The notes: generated by a model not told the origin, from the letters alone. Counted from the first letter of the stretch, positions 49,715 to 60,110 are shown. The stretch is 64,000 bases of DNA from Luteimonas panaciterrae (GCF_020511115.1 NZ_JAJAVH010000004.1:310001-374000); one strand, 5' to 3'. Made by a program: numbers and translations.

Positions 49715-50959
49715 ATGGCCACCGAAATCAAAGTTCCGGTCCTCCCCGAATCCGTCTCCGACGCCACCATCGCCTCGTGGCACAAGAAGGTCGGCGACGC
49801 GGTCAAGCGCGACGAGAACCTGGTCGACCTGGAAACCGACAAGGTCGTGCTGGAAGTGCCCTCCACCGTCGACGGTGTGCTGAAGGAAATCAAATTCGAG
49901 GAAGGCGCCACCGTCACCAGTCAGCAGATCATCGCGGTGATCGAGGAAGGCGCGGCAGCTGCGGCCGAAGCGCCCAAGCCCGCCGCCGAGCAACCCAAGG
50001 CAGCTGAAAAGCCCGCCGCCGGCGCCGAGCAGGTGCAGCCGAAGGCCGAGGCCAGCAAGGCTGCGGCCGCCGCACCGGCGAGCACGCGTCCGGCTTCCGT
50101 GTCGGGTAGCTCCGAACTGCCGCCAGGCGCCCGCTTCACCGCCGAGAAGGAAGGCATCGATCCTTCGCAGGTGGAAGGCACCGGTCGCCGCGGCGCGGTC
50201 ACCAAGGAAGACCTGATCAATTACGCCAGTGGCAAGACCGCCGGCGTGTCCGGCGGCGCCCGTCCCGAGGAGCGCGTCCCGATGACCCGCATCCGCGCCC
50301 GCATCGCCGAGCGCCTGATGCAGTCGAAGAACTCCATCGCCATGCTCACCTCCTTCAACGAGGTGAACCTCGGCAAGGTGATGGCGATGCGCAAGGAGCT
50401 TGGCGAAGCCTTCGAGAAGGCCAACGGCATCAAGCTCGGCTTCATGAGCTTCTTCGCCAAGGCCGCCGCCAACGCCTTGCAGCGCCATCCGGTCGTCAAC
50501 GCCTCGGTCGACGGCAATGACATCATCTATCACGGCTACGCCGACATCTCGATCGCCGTGTCCACCGACAAGGGTCTGGTGACGCCGGTCGTGCGCAACG
50601 TCGAACGCCTGGGCTTCGCCGACATCGAGAAGGCCATCGGCGACTACGCCAAGAAGGCGCGCGACGGCAAGCTCTCGCTCGACGACCTGCAGGGCGGCAC
50701 CTTCACCATCACCAACGGCGGCACCTTCGGTTCGCTGATGTCCACGCCGATCGTCAATCCACCGCAGTCGGCAATCCTCGGCATGCACGCGATCAAGGAA
50801 CGCGCCATCGTCGAGAACGGCGCCGTCGTCGCCGCGCCGATGATGTACATCGCGCTGTCGTACGATCACCGCATCATCGACGGCAAGGACGCGGTGCTGT
50901 TCCTGGTCGACATCAAGAATCAGCTCGAGAATCCGAGCCGCATGCTGCTCGGCATGTGA
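49715..50959 (+). CDS. sucB: Dihydrolipoyl succinyltransferase (E2)
   Basis: A 414-residue E2 subunit. The lipoyl domain (2-76) has Lys43 in [12 protein letters not shown]; an Ala/Pro-rich linker (78-130) leads to a peripheral subunit-binding domain (about 140-175, [23 protein letters not shown]); the catalytic domain (185-414) ends with [11 protein letters not shown]. It transfers succinyl to CoA in the 2-oxoglutarate dehydrogenase complex. It starts 31 bases after sucA with a CCAGGA site. Confidence 0.95.
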   Translation: MATEIKVPVLPESVSDATIASWHKKVGDAVKRDENLVDLETDKVVLEVPSTVDGVLKEIKFEEGATVTSQQIIAVIEEGAAAAAEAPKPAAEQPKAAEKPAAGAEQVQPKAEASKAAAAAPASTRPASVSGSSELPPGARFTAEKEGIDPSQVEGTGRRGAVTKEDLINYASGKTAGVSGGARPEERVPMTRIRARIAERLMQSKNSIAMLTSFNEVNLGKVMAMRKELGEAFEKANGIKLGFMSFFAKAAANALQRHPVVNASVDGNDIIYHGYADISIAVSTDKGLVTPVVRNVERLGFADIEKAIGDYAKKARDGKLSLDDLQGGTFTITNGGTFGSLMSTPIVNPPQSAILGMHAIKERAIVENGAVVAAPMMYIALSYDHRIIDGKDAVLFLVDIKNQLENPSRMLLGM

Positions 50960-50963
50960 TGCC

Positions 50964-51038
50964 GGGAGACGGGGGACGAGAGACGGGAGACGGAATCTCC
51001 CGCTCTTCGCGTCTCCCTCTTCCCTTCTCTCGTCTCCC
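50964..51038 (+). repeat. Inverted arrays of a 7-bp unit between sucB and lpd
   Basis: Left array (50964-50991): four heptads GGGAGAC, GGGGGAC, GAGAGAC, GGGAGAC. Right array (51011-51038): GTCTCCC, TCTTCCC, TTCTCTC, GTCTCCC, the complementary strand form. Together they can fold into a purine-rich/pyrimidine-rich hairpin with perfect outer and inner pairs. The right arm abuts the GAGG ribosome-binding site of lpd. Confidence 0.75.
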
Positions 51039-51045
51039 GAGGTAA

Positions 51046-52488
<1,443 letters not shown>

Positions 52489-52506
52489 GCGACACGTGAT
52501 ACACCG

Positions 52507-52531
52507 GAACGGCGCACCCAGTGCGCCGTTC
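52507..52531 (+). terminator. Hairpin terminator of the sucAB-lpd operon
   Basis: Perfect 10-bp arms GAACGGCGCA and TGCGCCGTTC around CCCAG, starting 18 bases after the lpd stop and followed by TGCATTT, a weak T-tail. Confidence 0.75.
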
Positions 52532-52556
52532 TGCATTTAGAGGACAAGAAACGAAC

Positions 52557-53150
52557 ATGAAGTCGATCTGCGTCTACTGCGGTTCCAACGCCGGCAACAA
52601 ACCCGCCTATGCCGACCGTGCGATGGCGCTGGGAACGCGCATCGCCCAGGAAAAACTCACCCTCGTCTACGGCGGCGGCAACGTCGGCCTGATGGGCATC
52701 GTGGCTGATGCGGTGCTCGAGGCCGGCGGCGAAGCGATCGGCGTCATCCCGCAGCAATTGGTGAACTGGGAAGTCGCGCACCGCGACCTGACCAAACTGG
52801 AAATCGTCGGCTCGATGCACGAACGCAAGGCGCGCATGTTCGACCTGGCCGATGCTTTCGTTGCCCTGCCCGGCGGTTTCGGCACGCTCGATGAGATGTT
52901 CGAGATGCTGACCTGGCGCCAGCTCGGCCTCGGCCAGAAGCCCTGCGCGTTCCTCGATGTCGAGAATTTCTACTCCCCGCTGATGACGATGATCGATCGC
53001 ATGGTGGAGGAGCGCTTCCTGCATCCCGACCAGCGCCACGATCTCTGGCATGGCAGCGATCTCGATACGCTGTTCGCATGGATGCGCGAGTACCAGCCGG
53101 CACACGCCGACAAGTGGATGGACGAGAAGCGTCGCAAAGAGTTGCGGTAA
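52557..53150 (+). CDS. LOG-family nucleotide phosphoribohydrolase
   Basis: A 197-residue Rossmann-like protein of the LOG (lonely guy) family. PGGFGTLDEMFE is the diagnostic PGGxGTxxE motif, and VYGGGNVGLMG binds the nucleotide phosphate. These enzymes cleave the N-glycosidic bond of adenine monophosphates, including cytokinin ribotides; many bacterial members have general nucleotide roles. The start follows an AGAGGA site. It sits between the sucAB-lpd terminator and a YhdH-type gene. Confidence 0.92.
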   Translation: MKSICVYCGSNAGNKPAYADRAMALGTRIAQEKLTLVYGGGNVGLMGIVADAVLEAGGEAIGVIPQQLVNWEVAHRDLTKLEIVGSMHERKARMFDLADAFVALPGGFGTLDEMFEMLTWRQLGLGQKPCAFLDVENFYSPLMTMIDRMVEERFLHPDQRHDLWHGSDLDTLFAWMREYQPAHADKWMDEKRRKELR

Positions 53151-53187
53151 TCTTGATCTGATCATTCGGAAAGTAGGTGGCACGACG

Positions 53188-54180
53188 ATGACGATCCCAT
53201 CCGCGTTCAAGGCCTTCCGCATCCACGACGACGATGCCGGTTACCGCAGCGGAATCGAGGAGATCGCGCTCGAAGCGTTGGCGCCCGGCGAAATCGTCAT
53301 CAAGACCGCGCATTCCTCGGTCAACTTCAAGGACGCGCTCGCCGGTACCGGCAAGGGCAAGATCCTGCGCACATTCCCTCTGGTCGGCGGCATCGACGTG
53401 GCTGGACACGTCGTCGCCTCCACCGACAAGGCGTTCAAGGAAGGCGATGCGGTCCTCGCTACCGGTTCCGGCCTGAGCGAAACCCGCGATGGCGGCTATT
53501 CCGAATATGCGCGCCTGGAATCGCGCTGGGCCATTCCGCTGCCATCTGGCCTGAGCCTGCGCGAAAGCATGATCCTCGGCACCGCCGGCTTCACCGCCGC
53601 GCTCGCACTGTTCCGCATGCGCGAGAACCGGCAGACACCCGAACTCGGCCCGCTCGCCGTGACCGGCGCCAGCGGCGGCGTCGGCTCGCTCGCGATCGAC
53701 ATCTTCAGCCGCGCCGGTTTCGAAGTGCACGCGATCAGCGGCAAGCCGGAGCACGCCGACTACCTGACATCCATCGGCGCCCACACCGTGCTCGGCCGCG
53801 ACGCGCTCGCCACGAAGCGGCCGATGGAGACGGCGCGTTTCGGCGGCGGCCTGGACAACGTCGGCGGCGCGATGCTGGCCAGCCTGCTGGCGCAGACGGT
53901 CCCGTACGGCAACGTCGCCAGCGCCGGGCTCGCCGCCACGCACGACCTGCCGACAACCGTGATGCCTTTCATCATTCGTGGCGTCTCGCTGCTGGGCGTG
54001 GCCTCGGCCGGCACCGCGCGCGACATCCGCGAGGAGGTCTGGCGTCTGCTGGCTTCGGATTGGAAGCCACGTCATCTCGACCGCATCTGCACGCGCGAAG
54101 TGACACTGCGACAATTGCCCGAAGTCTTCGACACCATGCTGGCCGGGGGCTCGTTCGGCCGGACTCTGGTCACGCTCTAG
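53188..54180 (+). CDS. acuI: YhdH/YhfP-type quinone oxidoreductase (acrylyl-CoA reductase-like)
   Basis: A 330-residue zinc-free medium-chain dehydrogenase of the AcuI/YhdH group. NFKDALAGTGKGKILRTFPLVGGIDVAG is the N-terminal signature and VTGASGGVGSLAIDI binds NADPH. AcuI reduces acryloyl-CoA to propionyl-CoA; whether this one shares the substrate is not proven. An AGGTGG site precedes the ATG at 53188. Confidence 0.87.
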   Translation: MTIPSAFKAFRIHDDDAGYRSGIEEIALEALAPGEIVIKTAHSSVNFKDALAGTGKGKILRTFPLVGGIDVAGHVVASTDKAFKEGDAVLATGSGLSETRDGGYSEYARLESRWAIPLPSGLSLRESMILGTAGFTAALALFRMRENRQTPELGPLAVTGASGGVGSLAIDIFSRAGFEVHAISGKPEHADYLTSIGAHTVLGRDALATKRPMETARFGGGLDNVGGAMLASLLAQTVPYGNVASAGLAATHDLPTTVMPFIIRGVSLLGVASAGTARDIREEVWRLLASDWKPRHLDRICTREVTLRQLPEVFDTMLAGGSFGRTLVTL

Positions 54181-54192
54181 ACCATTGGCCGC

Positions 54193-54220
54193 TTGTCCGG
54201 TCAACGGGCACGGCTACAAT
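54193..54220 (+). promoter_or_regulatory. Putative promoter of the PilH gene
   Basis: TTGTCC (54193-54198) and TACAAT (54215-54220) with a 16-base spacer, 26 bases before the ATG at 54247. Confidence 0.5.
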
Positions 54221-54246
54221 CGGACCGCACCAACTCGGGGAGTCTC

Positions 54247-54609
54247 ATGGCGCGCATCCTGATCGTTGACGATTCGCCGTCACAACTGATGGGCATCCGC
54301 CGCATCATCGAGAAGCTCGGACACGCGGCCCTGACCGCGGAGGACGGCGCCGCCGGCGTCGAACTCGCGCAACGCGAGCTGCCCGACCTGATCCTGATGG
54401 ACGTGGTGATGCCGAACCTCAACGGCTTCCAGGCCACCCGTTCGATCACACGCGATCCGCGCACCGCGAAGATCCCGGTCGTGCTGGTGACGACCAAGGA
54501 TCAGGACACCGATCGCGTCTGGGGCCTGCGCCAGGGCGCCAAGGCCTATCTCACCAAGCCCTTCAGCGAAGCCGATCTGGCCAAGGTCATCGCCGAACTG
54601 ATCGCCTGA
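54247..54609 (+). CDS. pilH: PilH-like single-domain response regulator
   Basis: A 120-residue CheY-like receiver. Asp8/Asp9, the phospho-acceptor Asp52 in LILMDVVMPN, Thr82/83 and Lys104 in YLTKPF are all present. The sequence fits PilH, the receiver of the type IV pilus Chp chemosensory pathway, rather than CheY. Here it stands alone with its own promoter; other pil genes are not in the window. A partner kinase must be elsewhere. Confidence 0.85.
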   Translation: MARILIVDDSPSQLMGIRRIIEKLGHAALTAEDGAAGVELAQRELPDLILMDVVMPNLNGFQATRSITRDPRTAKIPVVLVTTKDQDTDRVWGLRQGAKAYLTKPFSEADLAKVIAELIA

Positions 54610-54646
54610 TGCTCCGCCTTCCTTCCCTTCGCGGAGAAGGAAGGCA

Positions 54647-55546
54647 TCAATCGCCGCGCCAGTCCTGCGCGAACGCCTCGGCCAATTGGCGATAGGCCTT
54701 GCGCTGTCCGTCATTGCTCGGCTTGGGCGCTTCCACTTCCAGTTCCACGATCTGGTCTCCGGCAGCCGCGCCGCCGCTCCCGGGCAAGCCTCGGCCACGC
54801 AGGCGCAGCTTGCGGCCGGCTTCCGAGTCCGCGGGGATCTTCAGTTCGACCTGACCACCCAATGTCGGAACATTGATCGTTGCTCCCAGCGCGGCTTCCC
54901 ACGGCGCCACCGACAGCGTGTAGATGATGTTGCGCCCGTCCACCTCGAACTGCGGATGCGCGGCGTATTCGATTTCCAGCAGCAGATCGCCCTGCTCTCC
55001 CTGCCCTGCGAGCCGGATCAGCTGCCCCGGCCGGATGCCCTTGGGGATGCGCACATCCAGCGCTTTGTTGTTGACGCTGATGCGCACGCTCGAACCGGCA
55101 TGAACCACCTCCAGCGGCACCGCCAGCTTCGCGCGCGTATGCCCGCGCGGCGGCGGCCGATGCGCGCCTTGCGCCGCGCCGAAACCGCCGCGACCGAACA
55201 GGCCCTCGAAGAAATCGCTGAATCCGCCGCCGGCACCACCGGCGCCACTCGCGAAGATTTCATCGAAATCGTAACCGCCGCCGTTGCCGAAACCGCCGGG
55301 CGCCGACTGCACTTCATCACCCGGCCGGTAGCCACGCGAACGCAGCTGATCGTAGGCGGCGCGCTTCTGCGGATCGCGCAGCGCTTCGTAAGCCTCATTG
55401 ACGGCCTTGAACCGTTCCTCGGCGCCCGCTTCCTTGCTGACGTCAGGATGGTATTTGCGCGCCAGCCTGCGATACGCGGTCTTGATCTCCGCCTCGCCCG
55501 CGTTCGGCTCCACGCCCAGTGTCTGGTAATAGTCTTTGAATTGCAT
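54647..55546 (-). CDS. cbpA: DnaJ-type co-chaperone CbpA
   Basis: A 299-residue class B J-protein. The J domain (1-68) has HPD at 33-35, followed by a Gly/Phe-rich linker (about 95-140) and the two C-terminal substrate domains ([24 protein letters not shown] ... [14 protein letters not shown]), without zinc-finger cysteines. CbpA helps DnaK and in some bacteria binds curved DNA. Start 55546 has a GAGG site; an in-frame upstream start has no homology. It is downstream of hsp20 with two hairpins between. Confidence 0.93.
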   Translation of the reverse strand: MQFKDYYQTLGVEPNAGEAEIKTAYRRLARKYHPDVSKEAGAEERFKAVNEAYEALRDPQKRAAYDQLRSRGYRPGDEVQSAPGGFGNGGGYDFDEIFASGAGGAGGGFSDFFEGLFGRGGFGAAQGAHRPPPRGHTRAKLAVPLEVVHAGSSVRISVNNKALDVRIPKGIRPGQLIRLAGQGEQGDLLLEIEYAAHPQFEVDGRNIIYTLSVAPWEAALGATINVPTLGGQVELKIPADSEAGRKLRLRGRGLPGSGGAAAGDQIVELEVEAPKPSNDGQRKAYRQLAEAFAQDWRGD

Positions 55547-55561
55547 GCCAGCCCTCAAACG

Positions 55562-55593
55562 CTCAACCCGCGGCCGTCGGGCCGCGGGCTGAG
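55562..55593 (-). other. Long hairpin just upstream of cbpA
   Basis: A 14-bp stem with one mismatch (G-U in RNA) around the GTCG/CGAC loop, core CCCGCGGCC/GGCCGCGGG. It ends 16 bases before the cbpA ATG and leaves the GAGG site free. It may end or weaken read-through from hsp20. Confidence 0.7.
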
Positions 55594-55635
55594 GATATAC
55601 CGAGTACTTCCGAAAACCGCCACTCGGCGATTCCC

Positions 55636-55663
55636 GGCGTGGGTCCTTCCGCGAGCCCACGCC
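55636..55663 (-). terminator. Hairpin downstream of hsp20
   Basis: Perfect 8-bp arms GGCGTGGG/CCCACGCC with a 12-base loop that itself has partial pairing, 29 bases past the hsp20 stop on the minus strand. No T-tract. Confidence 0.5.
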
Positions 55664-55691
55664 TCCATGCGCGGGCTTTCACATCGTGCGA

Positions 55692-56165
55692 TTACTGCAC
55701 GGTCGGCGAGCCGACCTGGATGCGGCGCGGCGCGGTTTGCGGCTTCTTGGGAATGACGATCTCCAGCACGCCGTTGCGACCGCTGGCGGAAATGCCTTCG
55801 GCATCCACGCTCTCGGGCAGCGCGAAGCGACGGTGGAAACTGCCGTGGCGACGCTCGATGCGCGAATAGCGTCCGCTCTCGGCGGCGCCTCCCTCGACCA
55901 CGTTCTCGACGCTGCGCTCGCCCTTGATCGACAGGATGTTCTTGTCCATCTGGATCTCGATGTCCTGCGGATCGATGCCCGGCAGGTCGGCGCGGATGAC
56001 GAAACGTTCGGCTTCTTCCTTGATGTCGACGCTGGGCGTCCACTGCGCATGCGCGGCGGAGTCGCTGTCGAGGAAACGGTCGAATGCATACTTGATTTCA
56101 TTGCGCAGGGCGGCCTGTTCATAGACGGCCTGCCCCGGCCACTGGCGATAACGGACGATGCTCAT
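55692..56165 (-). CDS. Small heat-shock protein Hsp20
   Basis: A 157-residue alpha-crystallin-domain chaperone. The domain spans about 40-140 (WTPSVDIKEEAERFVIRADLPGI, GVLEIVIPKKP) and a C-terminal IQV (IxV) motif mediates oligomers. It holds unfolding proteins for DnaK and its co-chaperones, including CbpA encoded next to it. A likely sigma-32 promoter lies upstream. Confidence 0.94.
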   Translation of the reverse strand: MSIVRYRQWPGQAVYEQAALRNEIKYAFDRFLDSDSAAHAQWTPSVDIKEEAERFVIRADLPGIDPQDIEIQMDKNILSIKGERSVENVVEGGAAESGRYSRIERRHGSFHRRFALPESVDAEGISASGRNGVLEIVIPKKPQTAPRRIQVGSPTVQ

Positions 56166-56235
56166 GATGATTGCTCCAATTCTGGTCAGCTCGAAATGTT
56201 CTGTTTACCGGCGACCGGTCGCCGCCATAGCTGCG

Positions 56236-56262
56236 AAATTGGTATCGCCACGGCGATTTCAA
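56236..56262 (-). promoter_or_regulatory. Putative sigma-32 (heat-shock) promoter of hsp20
   Basis: On the minus strand GTTGAAA (from 56262) and CCAATTT (56242-56236) are separated by 14 bases, close to the heat-shock consensus TTGAAA with a C-rich -10. A 12-bp palindrome TCGCCGTGGCGA lies in the spacer. Confidence 0.45.
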
Positions 56263-56267
56263 CGGCC

Positions 56268-56296
56268 TTGACATCTCTCTACTCCGCCCCGAATAC
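56268..56296 (+). promoter_or_regulatory. Putative sigma-70 promoter of the peroxiredoxin gene
   Basis: TTGACA (56268-56273), 17-base spacer, GAATAC (56291-56296), 30 bases before the ATG. It lies back to back with the hsp20 promoter. Confidence 0.5.
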
Positions 56297-56326
56297 ACTT
56301 GGTTCACCTCAGAGCGGGACTTTCCC

Positions 56327-56806
56327 ATGACCATTCAGATCGGTGACCGCATTCCGGAAGCCAAATTGCAGCGCATCGGCGAGGGCGTCGAGATCGTCGA
56401 TACCCCCACGCTTTTCACCGGGAAGAAGGTCGTCCTGTTCGCCGTCCCCGGCGCGTTCACGCCGACCTGCTCGGAGCGCCATCTGCCCGGCTACATCGAG
56501 CATTTCGACAGCTTCCGTGGCAAGGGCATCGAAGTCGCCTGCATGTCGGTGAACGATCCCTTCGTCATGCAGGCCTGGGGACGCAGCCAGAACACGCAGG
56601 AAGGCCTGCTGATGCTGGCCGACGGCAACGGCGAATTCGCGCGTGCGCTCGGGCTGGAAATGGATGCCAGTTCCTACGGCATGGGCACGCGATCCAAGCG
56701 CTTCTCGCTTTATGCGGAAGACGGTGTCGTGAAAGTGCTCAATGTCGAAGCGCCAGGCGAATTCCGCGTGTCGTCGGCGGAGCACATGCTCGAACAGCTC
56801 ACCTGA
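56327..56806 (+). CDS. Peroxiredoxin, Prx5-like redoxin family
   Basis: A 159-residue peroxiredoxin. The peroxidatic Cys48 is in PGAFTPTCS, the Prx5-type signature, and FTGKKVVLFAVPGAFTPTC and later GMGTRSKRFSLY match that branch. It reduces alkyl and hydrogen peroxides using glutathione/glutaredoxin or thioredoxin. It is divergent from hsp20, so a stress-related control region is shared. Confidence 0.93.
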   Translation: MTIQIGDRIPEAKLQRIGEGVEIVDTPTLFTGKKVVLFAVPGAFTPTCSERHLPGYIEHFDSFRGKGIEVACMSVNDPFVMQAWGRSQNTQEGLLMLADGNGEFARALGLEMDASSYGMGTRSKRFSLYAEDGVVKVLNVEAPGEFRVSSAEHMLEQLT

Positions 56807-56816
56807 ACCTCGATAT

Positions 56817-56844
56817 CGTCATCCCGGCGAAAGCTGGGATGACG
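56817..56844. repeat. Inverted repeat between convergent genes, short form
   Basis: CGTCATCCCGGC and GCTGGGATGACG pair (one G-U) around GAAA. It shares its left arm with the element at 14288. It lies 11 bases after the peroxiredoxin stop and 25 bases before the stop of the convergent pbpC, so it can act as a bidirectional terminator. Confidence 0.7.
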
Positions 56845-56868
56845 GCAGCAAAAAACCTCGAGATTGTT

Positions 56869-59268
56869 CTAGTTCAGCACGCGGAATTTCACACTGTTCC
56901 AGGCGCCGCTGTCCGCCAACGCAGTCAAGGTGTGCGTGCCCGTTTCGGAAAAATCGCGGACCAGCGGTCTCGCGCCTTCGGTCTCGCCGATCCAGCGCCC
57001 ATCCAGCAGCCACTGCACGCGCGCACCCGTTCCCAGTGCTCGCAACGAGAGGCGCACCGGATGCACGCTGCCGGGTGCACGCGCCAACGTCGCATTGTCG
57101 TTGACGCCTTCGATGCGCAACTCCTCGACGGCATCGCGACCGTCCGCCATGCAGTCGGCGGCGAGCGGCGGCAAACGCGAAGCCTGACGCATCGCAGCTG
57201 TCAGCCAGGGTGATGCCAGCGCAGGCCATCGCGCGATTTCACGCGATTCGCGTTCGTGCGGCAGCGAGCATGCGGCCGACAAGCGTTCGCCGCTGCCTGC
57301 ATCGGCATCGAAGCGTTCGATGCCCGCGTTCCACAGACGCGCGCCGCGTTCGGCGAACGTGGGTGGCACGGTGCCGCTCAATATCCAGGCCTCCATGCGG
57401 CGCTGGCAGAGTTGCGGCGATTGCGCATCGGCGGTAGCGCCTGATGGCCAGCAGATGTCCGACTTGGTCACGCTCGCTGGCGGCGGTTGCGGCACGCTGT
57501 CACCACGCATGCGTGGCAGGCTGTCGACGGTTTCGAACAACAGCGGGAGCGCCGTGACGGCGCCATACTGACCCGGCAGCGGCGTGCCGTCCGGACGCCC
57601 GACCCACACGCCAACCGTGTAACGCCGCGTGCCGCCGAGCGCCCAGGCGTCGCGGAAACCGTAGCTGGTGCCGGTCTTCCAGGCCACGCGCGGGCGATTG
57701 CCGCGATCGAACGTGTCCTCGCGCTCGCCAGGACGAGGATTGGCTTCGAGCATCGTCCGCACGATCCAGGCGGCGCCCGGCGACAGCAGACGCCGATCGA
57801 TCTTCGGATCTTGCGGCGTGTAGCGCACGCGTCCTGCAACGCCATCGCGGTTGAAAGCGGAATATGCGCCGACCAGATCTTCAAGCCGCGCGCCGATGCC
57901 GCCCAAGATCAACGACAGATTCGGCGTCGCGCCGCGCGGATATTTCAGTGAAATTCCGGCATTGTCCAGACGGGCGGAAAAACGCGCCGGACCGACGCGA
58001 TCGAGCAGATCCACGGCGGGAATGTTCAACGACAATCGCAACGCTTCCGCAGCACCAACCGGTCCGTTGAACGCCGTGTCGAAATTGCCGGGACGATAGC
58101 CGCCGAAGGATTGCGGCGCATCCACCAGCAGACTTTCGGAATGGATCAGGCCATCATCGAGCGCCAATCCATACAGGAACGGCTTGAGCGTGGAGCCGGG
58201 CGAACGCCAGGCTCGCACCATGTCGACGTGTCCCAGGCGTGCCTTGTCGCCAAACGTCACCGAACCGACATAGGCACGCGCCTCCATGCTGGCGTTGTCC
58301 ACCACCAGCAGCGCCGCGGACGTGCGTGGCGGCAGGTTGGAGAAATAACTGGCGACGCGTTCCTCGAGCGTGCGTTGCAAGCCCGGATCGATCGTGGAAA
58401 CGATGCGATCGGCCTTGCCATGCGTCGAACGCAATCGCTGCGCAAGCAACGCCGCCGACAAAGGCGCTTGCAATCGCCGCGATACGACCGCCTCGATCTT
58501 GGCATCCGTGACTTCCGCCCTGCTCCACACGCCGAGTTCGGCCATGCGATCGAGCACTTTGTCGCGCGCGACGCGTGCCGCTTCGGGTTCTCGATCCGGC
58601 CGCCACCGACTCGGCGCCTGCGGCAGCACCACCAGCAGCGCGGCTTCGGCATGGGACAGCTTCGATGCCGGCTTGCCGAGATAGGCCCAGCTCGCCGCCT
58701 CGATGCCTTCGATCGTGCCGCCGAACGGTGCGCGTTCCAGGTACAGATCGAGGATCTCGCGTTTCGAAAGATGTACCTCCAACTGCAGCGCTCGCAGCAT
58801 TTGCCGCAGCTTCCGCCATGGCGATCGCGTGCCGCCCGGCCCATCGAGGATGCGCGCCACCTGCATCGTCAACGTCGATCCGCCGGAAACGATGCGGCCA
58901 CTGCGCAGCCATTGCCCGCCCGCGCGCAGGATCGCCACCGGATTGATGCCCGGATGTCGCCAGAACCAGCGATCTTCATAGTTCAGCAACACCTGCAGAT
59001 ACAGCGGCGACACCTGTCGCGACGTCGTGGGATAACGCCAGACGCCTTCGGCATCGGCGAAGGCCCGCAATGGCGTGCCGTCGCGCGCGACCACGAGAAC
59101 GCTCGTATCGCGGCTTTTCGGCAATGGCGGCGGAAAGGCGAGATCGAGGATCAGCAGCGACAGCAGGCATGCGACCGTTCCCCAGCGCAGCCACCACAGC
59201 AGTGGACGACCGACGATGCCACGTCGGAGCCGGTCGATCACGGCCATGAGCGGGACCTTCAACTGCAT
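56869..59268 (-). CDS. pbpC: Penicillin-binding protein 1C
   Basis: A 799-residue bifunctional peptidoglycan enzyme. A membrane anchor (about 22-45) is followed by a GT51 glycosyltransferase domain (NYEDRWFW with Glu98; GGSTLTMQVAR), a transpeptidase domain (SPGSTLKPF with Ser359 and Lys362; SLN 413-415; KTGTS from 531), and the C-terminal BiPBP_C domain ending at 799. PBP1C is a minor class A enzyme often encoded beside an alpha-2-macroglobulin gene, as here. The gene starts nine bases after a racemase gene. Confidence 0.95.
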   Translation of the reverse strand: MQLKVPLMAVIDRLRRGIVGRPLLWWLRWGTVACLLSLLILDLAFPPPLPKSRDTSVLVVARDGTPLRAFADAEGVWRYPTTSRQVSPLYLQVLLNYEDRWFWRHPGINPVAILRAGGQWLRSGRIVSGGSTLTMQVARILDGPGGTRSPWRKLRQMLRALQLEVHLSKREILDLYLERAPFGGTIEGIEAASWAYLGKPASKLSHAEAALLVVLPQAPSRWRPDREPEAARVARDKVLDRMAELGVWSRAEVTDAKIEAVVSRRLQAPLSAALLAQRLRSTHGKADRIVSTIDPGLQRTLEERVASYFSNLPPRTSAALLVVDNASMEARAYVGSVTFGDKARLGHVDMVRAWRSPGSTLKPFLYGLALDDGLIHSESLLVDAPQSFGGYRPGNFDTAFNGPVGAAEALRLSLNIPAVDLLDRVGPARFSARLDNAGISLKYPRGATPNLSLILGGIGARLEDLVGAYSAFNRDGVAGRVRYTPQDPKIDRRLLSPGAAWIVRTMLEANPRPGEREDTFDRGNRPRVAWKTGTSYGFRDAWALGGTRRYTVGVWVGRPDGTPLPGQYGAVTALPLLFETVDSLPRMRGDSVPQPPPASVTKSDICWPSGATADAQSPQLCQRRMEAWILSGTVPPTFAERGARLWNAGIERFDADAGSGERLSAACSLPHERESREIARWPALASPWLTAAMRQASRLPPLAADCMADGRDAVEELRIEGVNDNATLARAPGSVHPVRLSLRALGTGARVQWLLDGRWIGETEGARPLVRDFSETGTHTLTALADSGAWNSVKFRVLN

Positions 59269-59277
59269 CGCGAGCCG

Positions 59278-59985
59278 TTAGCCGGACGCGACGCTCACCT
59301 GCGTCGCGCGCCGCAGCGCGGCTCGCGCCAGCAGGCGCGTGGAGTCGAGCGTCGGCAGCGGAGAATTCTCGTCGCCGAGGATCAGGGGAATTTCGGTGCA
59401 TCCCAGCACCACGGCATCGCAGCCCGCCTGCCGCATGCGCGTGATGACCTGCTGGAAATAGGCGATCGATTCCGGCTTGAACATGCCGTACACCAATTCG
59501 TCCATGATGATCCGGCCGATCTCATCACGCTCATCGGGATCGGGACGCAGATATTCCAGCCCACGCGCGACCAGCTTCTCGGGATAGACCTCGCTGTCGA
59601 CCAGCCACTTCGTACCGGTCAGCCCCAAGCGTTTGAAGCCGCGCGCGACGGCCTCGTCGGCGACAACTTCGGCGATGTGCAGCCACGGCAAAGGTGATCT
59701 CGCGACGATTCCGGGCAGCGCCGCATGGATGGTGTTGTCGGGACAGATCAGAAAATCCGCGCCGATGCCCGCCAATCGCCTGGCAGAGTCCAGCATGAGT
59801 TCTCCCACGCCTGCCCAGTCGCCTCGATCCAGGCACGCCACGTACTCGGCGAGCGAGGGGGTATGCATCGACACTTCCGGGTGCGCATGCGGACCAAGCA
59901 ATGCCGCGCCCTCCGCACAGATCGTGCGATAGCAGAGCGCGGCACCTTCCGCGGAACAGGCGACAATGCCGATATGCAGGGGCAT
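59278..59985 (-). CDS. Aspartate/glutamate racemase-family protein
   Basis: A 235-residue cofactor-independent racemase. The two catalytic cysteines are Cys81 in CPDNTIH and Cys196 in GCTEIP, both preserved, so it should be active. The substrate may be aspartate, glutamate or another amino acid; sequence does not say. Start 59985 is chosen because homology begins at MPLHIGIVACSAEGAALCYRTI. It is set between the alpha-2-macroglobulin gene and pbpC, so a link to peptidoglycan peptides is plausible. Confidence 0.88.
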   Translation of the reverse strand: MPLHIGIVACSAEGAALCYRTICAEGAALLGPHAHPEVSMHTPSLAEYVACLDRGDWAGVGELMLDSARRLAGIGADFLICPDNTIHAALPGIVARSPLPWLHIAEVVADEAVARGFKRLGLTGTKWLVDSEVYPEKLVARGLEYLRPDPDERDEIGRIIMDELVYGMFKPESIAYFQQVITRMRQAGCDAVVLGCTEIPLILGDENSPLPTLDSTRLLARAALRRATQVSVASG

Positions 59986-60048
59986 GCGTAATGCTCTCCA
60001 GATTTGTTTGCCATCCGTGGCGAAGCTCAATCGATTGCTGATGGTCCA

Positions 60049-60070
60049 GCCCGGCCATCCCTGGCCGGGC
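60049..60070 (-). other. Strong hairpin upstream of the racemase gene
   Basis: Perfect 9-bp arms GCCCGGCCA/TGGCCGGGC around TCCC. It follows a second, longer hairpin at 60075-60110, with both in the 112-bp spacer between the alpha-2-macroglobulin and racemase genes. Confidence 0.7.
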
Positions 60071-60074
60071 GTTC

Positions 60075-60110
60075 GGGAGCGCAGGCGGCAATGCCGCCTA
60101 GCGCGCTCCC
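60075..60110 (-). other. Long near-perfect hairpin over the alpha-2-macroglobulin stop
   Basis: Arms GGGAGCGC + AGGCGGCA pair with TGCCGCCT + GCGCTCCC, 16 pairs with a 3-base bulge and a tight loop. The stem contains the TAG stop of the alpha-2-macroglobulin gene. It may act as a terminator or attenuator or protect the mRNA end. Confidence 0.7.
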
